A stretch of DNA of 7,647 bases from Anaerolineales bacterium (GTDB taxonomy: Bacteria > Chloroflexota > Anaerolineae > Anaerolineales > Villigracilaceae): positions 1 through 7,647 of the forward strand of contig JAICRQ010000159.1 in NCBI GenBank assembly GCA_025966435.1, given 5' to 3'. A program made the translations under genes and the position numbers. Positions 5,785 to 7,647 of the stretch are shown here, in pieces. The notes under the pieces were generated by a model. That model searched no databases and was not told the origin of the DNA. It saw nothing but the letters and a program-made list of their open reading frames with translations. Numbering within the stretch: the first letter of the stretch is position 1; the number at the start of each line of letters is the position of its first letter.

Positions 5785-6777
5785 ATGACCAGACGTTATC
5801 TACTCTCCATTGACAGTGGCGGCATACGCGGCATTATCCCAGCGATCGCCTTAATGAAACTGGAAAACACAACGGGGAAGCTCACCCGTGATATTTTTTC
5901 TTTTGTCGCCGGGACGTCTACCGGCGCGATCGTGGCTGCCGCGATTGCGGCAGGAGTCCCTGCCTCACGCATTCTCGACTTTTATGTAAATCGCACCAGG
6001 GATATATTCAATCAAAACCCGTTTAGATTCGTCAAGCTGATTTTATTTGGTTATATGTATTCCACAAAGCAGCTTCGTGATCTAATCGCTGAGGCATTAG
6101 GTCCTGCTCAGGCTTGGACATTGAACGACTCTCCTATTGATATCTTTCTATCAGCAAAACGCATCTCGGATGGCATGCCCTGGTATTTTGTGCGTGATAA
6201 CCCGCGCAATGCTGGCTGCACGGGTCGCTTAGGGCTGGTGGACTGCACGACTGCCTCCGCCGCCGCGCCAACCTTTTTTCAACCCTGGAGAATTGCCGAG
6301 TCTTCGACACATCCACCTTGTGAGCCAGTTGGAACTCTGGTTGATGGAGCATTAGGCGTAACGGGGAATCCCGTCTACCAGGCGTGCATCGAAGCGTTCG
6401 AATATACGCCCGATTTCAACCCGACAGAGACGGTCACTGTGTCCCTGGGCACGGGCAAATTCAAAAACCGTAAGGAACCCACATGGATTGGAGGCTGGCT
6501 GGAATGGATTCTGGCAGAGTTGCTCGAGTCACCGGGAGAGCAGCAAACCGAATTAACCTGGCGGCACTATCCCGAAATGACCTTTTACCGGATCGATACG
6601 GAGCTCAAAGAAGATATCAGTATCGATGACTTCAGAAGAATTGAACGAGTGGTTGAATATGGAGAGCAATTAGCCGCGACGATTGACTGGGAAGCGATCC
6701 TGGCAGGTGCAAAGGCTCCATTCCGAATCGATGGCACGAACACACTTTGGGAGCAGTATAAAGTGCCTCTTTCTTAA
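5785..6777 (+). CDS. Patatin-like phospholipase / lipid acyl hydrolase
   Basis: A 330-residue protein of the patatin family, which uses a Ser-Asp dyad to hydrolyse acyl ester bonds in lipids. The oxyanion-hole motif is DSGGIRG (residues 10-16), followed by IIPAIAL as in plant-type patatins. The nucleophile is S45 in GTSTG (43-47). The dyad aspartate is D187 in VDGALG. A serine stands at the second position of the usual DGGGxRG motif; the glycines that form the hole are kept. No signal peptide or transmembrane segment is evident, so it is probably cytoplasmic or peripheral. AGGG lies 7 bases before the ATG. It stands alone between the gcv terminator and a decayed gene, with no nucleotide cyclase or other defence partner in view. 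Substrate is unknown. Confidence 0.88.
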   Translation: MTRRYLLSIDSGGIRGIIPAIALMKLENTTGKLTRDIFSFVAGTSTGAIVAAAIAAGVPASRILDFYVNRTRDIFNQNPFRFVKLILFGYMYSTKQLRDLIAEALGPAQAWTLNDSPIDIFLSAKRISDGMPWYFVRDNPRNAGCTGRLGLVDCTTASAAAPTFFQPWRIAESSTHPPCEPVGTLVDGALGVTGNPVYQACIEAFEYTPDFNPTETVTVSLGTGKFKNRKEPTWIGGWLEWILAELLESPGEQQTELTWRHYPEMTFYRIDTELKEDISIDDFRRIERVVEYGEQLAATIDWEAILAGAKAPFRIDGTNTLWEQYKVPLS

Positions 6778-6782
6778 GAGGC
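6765..6782. terminator. Hairpin across the stop codon of the patatin-like gene
   Basis: GCCTCTT (6765-6771) pairs perfectly with AAGAGGC (6776-6782) around the 4-base loop TCTT, with two more G-T pairs possible at the base. It overlaps the TAA at 6775-6777. No T-run follows, so termination activity is doubtful. Confidence 0.35.
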
Positions 6783-6795
6783 GTGATCAGAAACG

Positions 6796-7093
6796 ATGAC
6801 CAATAAATTCATCACCACTTGCCAGCTTTTATTGTGCCTCGAAGGAAACTGTACCGGTGAAGGGCGTGGAGAATTTCCTGGTGTCGATATTGATCGGTCC
6901 TGTCGAAGTTTTAGGTGACATGTTCCAAATCCGTCTTCAAAGCAAGGTTCTGAATAACGATCCGCGTATGGTGTCGTCTACCCGCACCTTTGAGTTGGAA
7001 GGTGATACCCTGCGCTATGACATGGCAATGCATACGACGAAAGTAGAGAAGTTGACACCACATTTGAAGACCACCTTGCAGCGGGTCAAATAA
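6796..7093 (+). pseudogene. Decayed nitrobindin-like (THAP4 heme-binding/FABP-family) gene, internal deletion with frame change
   Basis: Two pieces of one family are visible in different frames. From the ATG at 6796, the frame gives LEGNCTGEGRGEFPGVD, which resembles the N-terminal GTWxGEGxGEYP strand of nitrobindin-type beta-barrel heme proteins; it stops at 6916-6918. In another frame, from about 6893 to the TAA at 7091-7093, IGPVEV is followed by STRTFELEGDTLRYDMAMHT and then LTPHLKTTLQRV, like the family's C-terminal strands. Together they cover roughly 98 codons, whereas family members are usually about 150-190 residues. The central strands therefore appear to be lost at a junction near 6885-6895. 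The expected Trp in GNW is Cys here. An alternative is that the C-terminal frame (GTG start at 6857, 78 residues) is translated alone, but it would lack most of a barrel. Confidence 0.6.
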
Positions 7094-7152
7094 TTTTCCC
7101 TGTTACGATTCAGGGGTCTCCTGTAACCTACGTATGTGTACACAGGAGATGC

Positions 7153-7647
7153 ATGACAACCCTTATGACTTTACCAAAAACACAATATTCGTCCCTGGAC
7201 GATGCACCGCTGGCAAAGCATGCCCGCACAGATCCGCAGGCCTTTGCCGAGCTCTATCGCCGTCACGTTCGCAGTATCTATCGCTACCACCTGGCGCATA
7301 CGGGTGATAGCAAGGATGCAGAAGATCTAACTTCGCAGACATTCATGGCGGCGCTGGAGGGCATCCGCTCGTTTCGCGGGACGGCTCCCTACATCACGTG
7401 GCTGATCGGGATCGCCTCACGAAAGCGCGCCCTCTTCTTCCGCGGGAAAAAGCCCGTGGTCTCGCTCGAGGCGGCGCTTCACCTCCCCACCCCGGGCTTG
7501 CCCACCGACAAAGCCGCGGCGCGGCGTATCCAAATCGAACAGCTTGTTTGCGCGCTGCGGACGATCAGCCAGGACCGTGCGGAGGCGATCATTCTGTGTT
7601 TTTTCAGCGAGCTCAGCACGGCAGAAGCCGCACTTGTGCTTGGCAAG
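7153..7647 (+). CDS. ECF-type RNA polymerase sigma-70 family factor (C-terminus cut off by window edge)
   Basis: The frame is open from the ATG at 7153 to the window end (165 codons, no stop). Sigma region 2 is visible at residues about 27-97: DPQAFAELYRRHVRSIYRY, then DAEDLTSQTFMAAL (core-binding region 2.2), then the ITWLIGIASRKRALFFR stretch typical of the -10 recognition helix. After a linker, region 4 begins near residue 128, with LRTISQDRAEAIILCFF and the helix-turn-helix start LSTAEAALVLGK at the window edge. It would redirect RNA polymerase to a specific promoter set; no anti-sigma gene is in view. AGGAG (7144-7148) lies 4 bases ahead of the chosen ATG. A second in-frame ATG at 7165 is possible but badly spaced from that site. 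Confidence 0.87.
   Translation, partial: MTTLMTLPKTQYSSLDDAPLAKHARTDPQAFAELYRRHVRSIYRYHLAHTGDSKDAEDLTSQTFMAALEGIRSFRGTAPYITWLIGIASRKRALFFRGKKPVVSLEAALHLPTPGLPTDKAAARRIQIEQLVCALRTISQDRAEAIILCFFSELSTAEAALVLGK

Noticed and set aside
5785..6777. Patatin-like protein as a CBASS (CapV-type) defence effector
   Set aside because: No cyclic-nucleotide synthase, ubiquitin-like or other CBASS partner is adjacent; the neighbours are the gcv operon, a decayed gene and a sigma factor.
7106..7150. GTTAC and GTAAC motifs ahead of the sigma factor as a possible self-regulated ECF promoter
   Set aside because: GTAAC at 7123-7127 would put the -10 element on top of the ribosome site, and no convincing -10 follows GTTAC. 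A CCCTG/CAGGG hairpin also covers the region, so the motifs are weak evidence.
1..7647. tRNA, rRNA, CRISPR array, transposase or phage genes
   Set aside because: No cloverleaf, rRNA core, regularly spaced repeat or recombinase motif was found on either strand by reading.

Overview
The window reads as ordinary chromosome of a moderately GC-rich bacterium. I suspect a member of the Chloroflexota (Anaerolineae-like). The reasons are the two-subunit glycine decarboxylase, an intergenic element of the GTCGTTGCGAGGAGCG / GAGCAATCTCC type that I associate with such genomes, and the gene mix. This placement is inference; no marker gene here settles it.

Layout from left to right. (1) Bases 1-269 hold the 3' end of a recJ-like single-strand DNA exonuclease gene on the plus strand. 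(2) Convergent to it, on the minus strand, is a complete classical short-chain dehydrogenase/reductase (306-1133). (3) Divergent from that is a small membrane protein with a proline-rich tail (1281-1757), followed by a very strong 19-bp hairpin. (4) The centre is a glycine cleavage operon. It has a good sigma-70 promoter (1830-1858), a tandem glycine riboswitch (1877-2165) whose second aptamer carries a greatly enlarged P3 arm, an intrinsic terminator as expression platform (2162-2192), then gcvH, a 146-base inverted-repeat element, gcvPA and gcvPB, and a strong rho-independent terminator (5670-5705). (5) A stand-alone patatin-like lipid hydrolase follows (5785-6777). (6) Next is a decayed nitrobindin-like (THAP4 heme-binding/FABP-family) gene whose N- and C-terminal parts lie in different frames with the middle missing. 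(7) The window ends inside an ECF-type RNA polymerase sigma factor gene (7153 to the edge).

The glycine block works as one unit. GcvPA and GcvPB form the PLP-dependent P-protein that decarboxylates glycine and loads the aminomethyl group on the lipoyl-lysine of GcvH. The riboswitch senses glycine and, as is usual for this class, should permit read-through when glycine is abundant. The T-protein (gcvT) and L-protein (lpd) genes needed to complete the cycle are not in the window.

I see no wholly new system. The most notable points are the enlarged aptamer-2 arm of the riboswitch, the repeat element sitting inside the gcv operon between gcvH and gcvPA, and the internally deleted nitrobindin-like gene. 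No tRNA, rRNA, CRISPR array or intact insertion sequence was seen.
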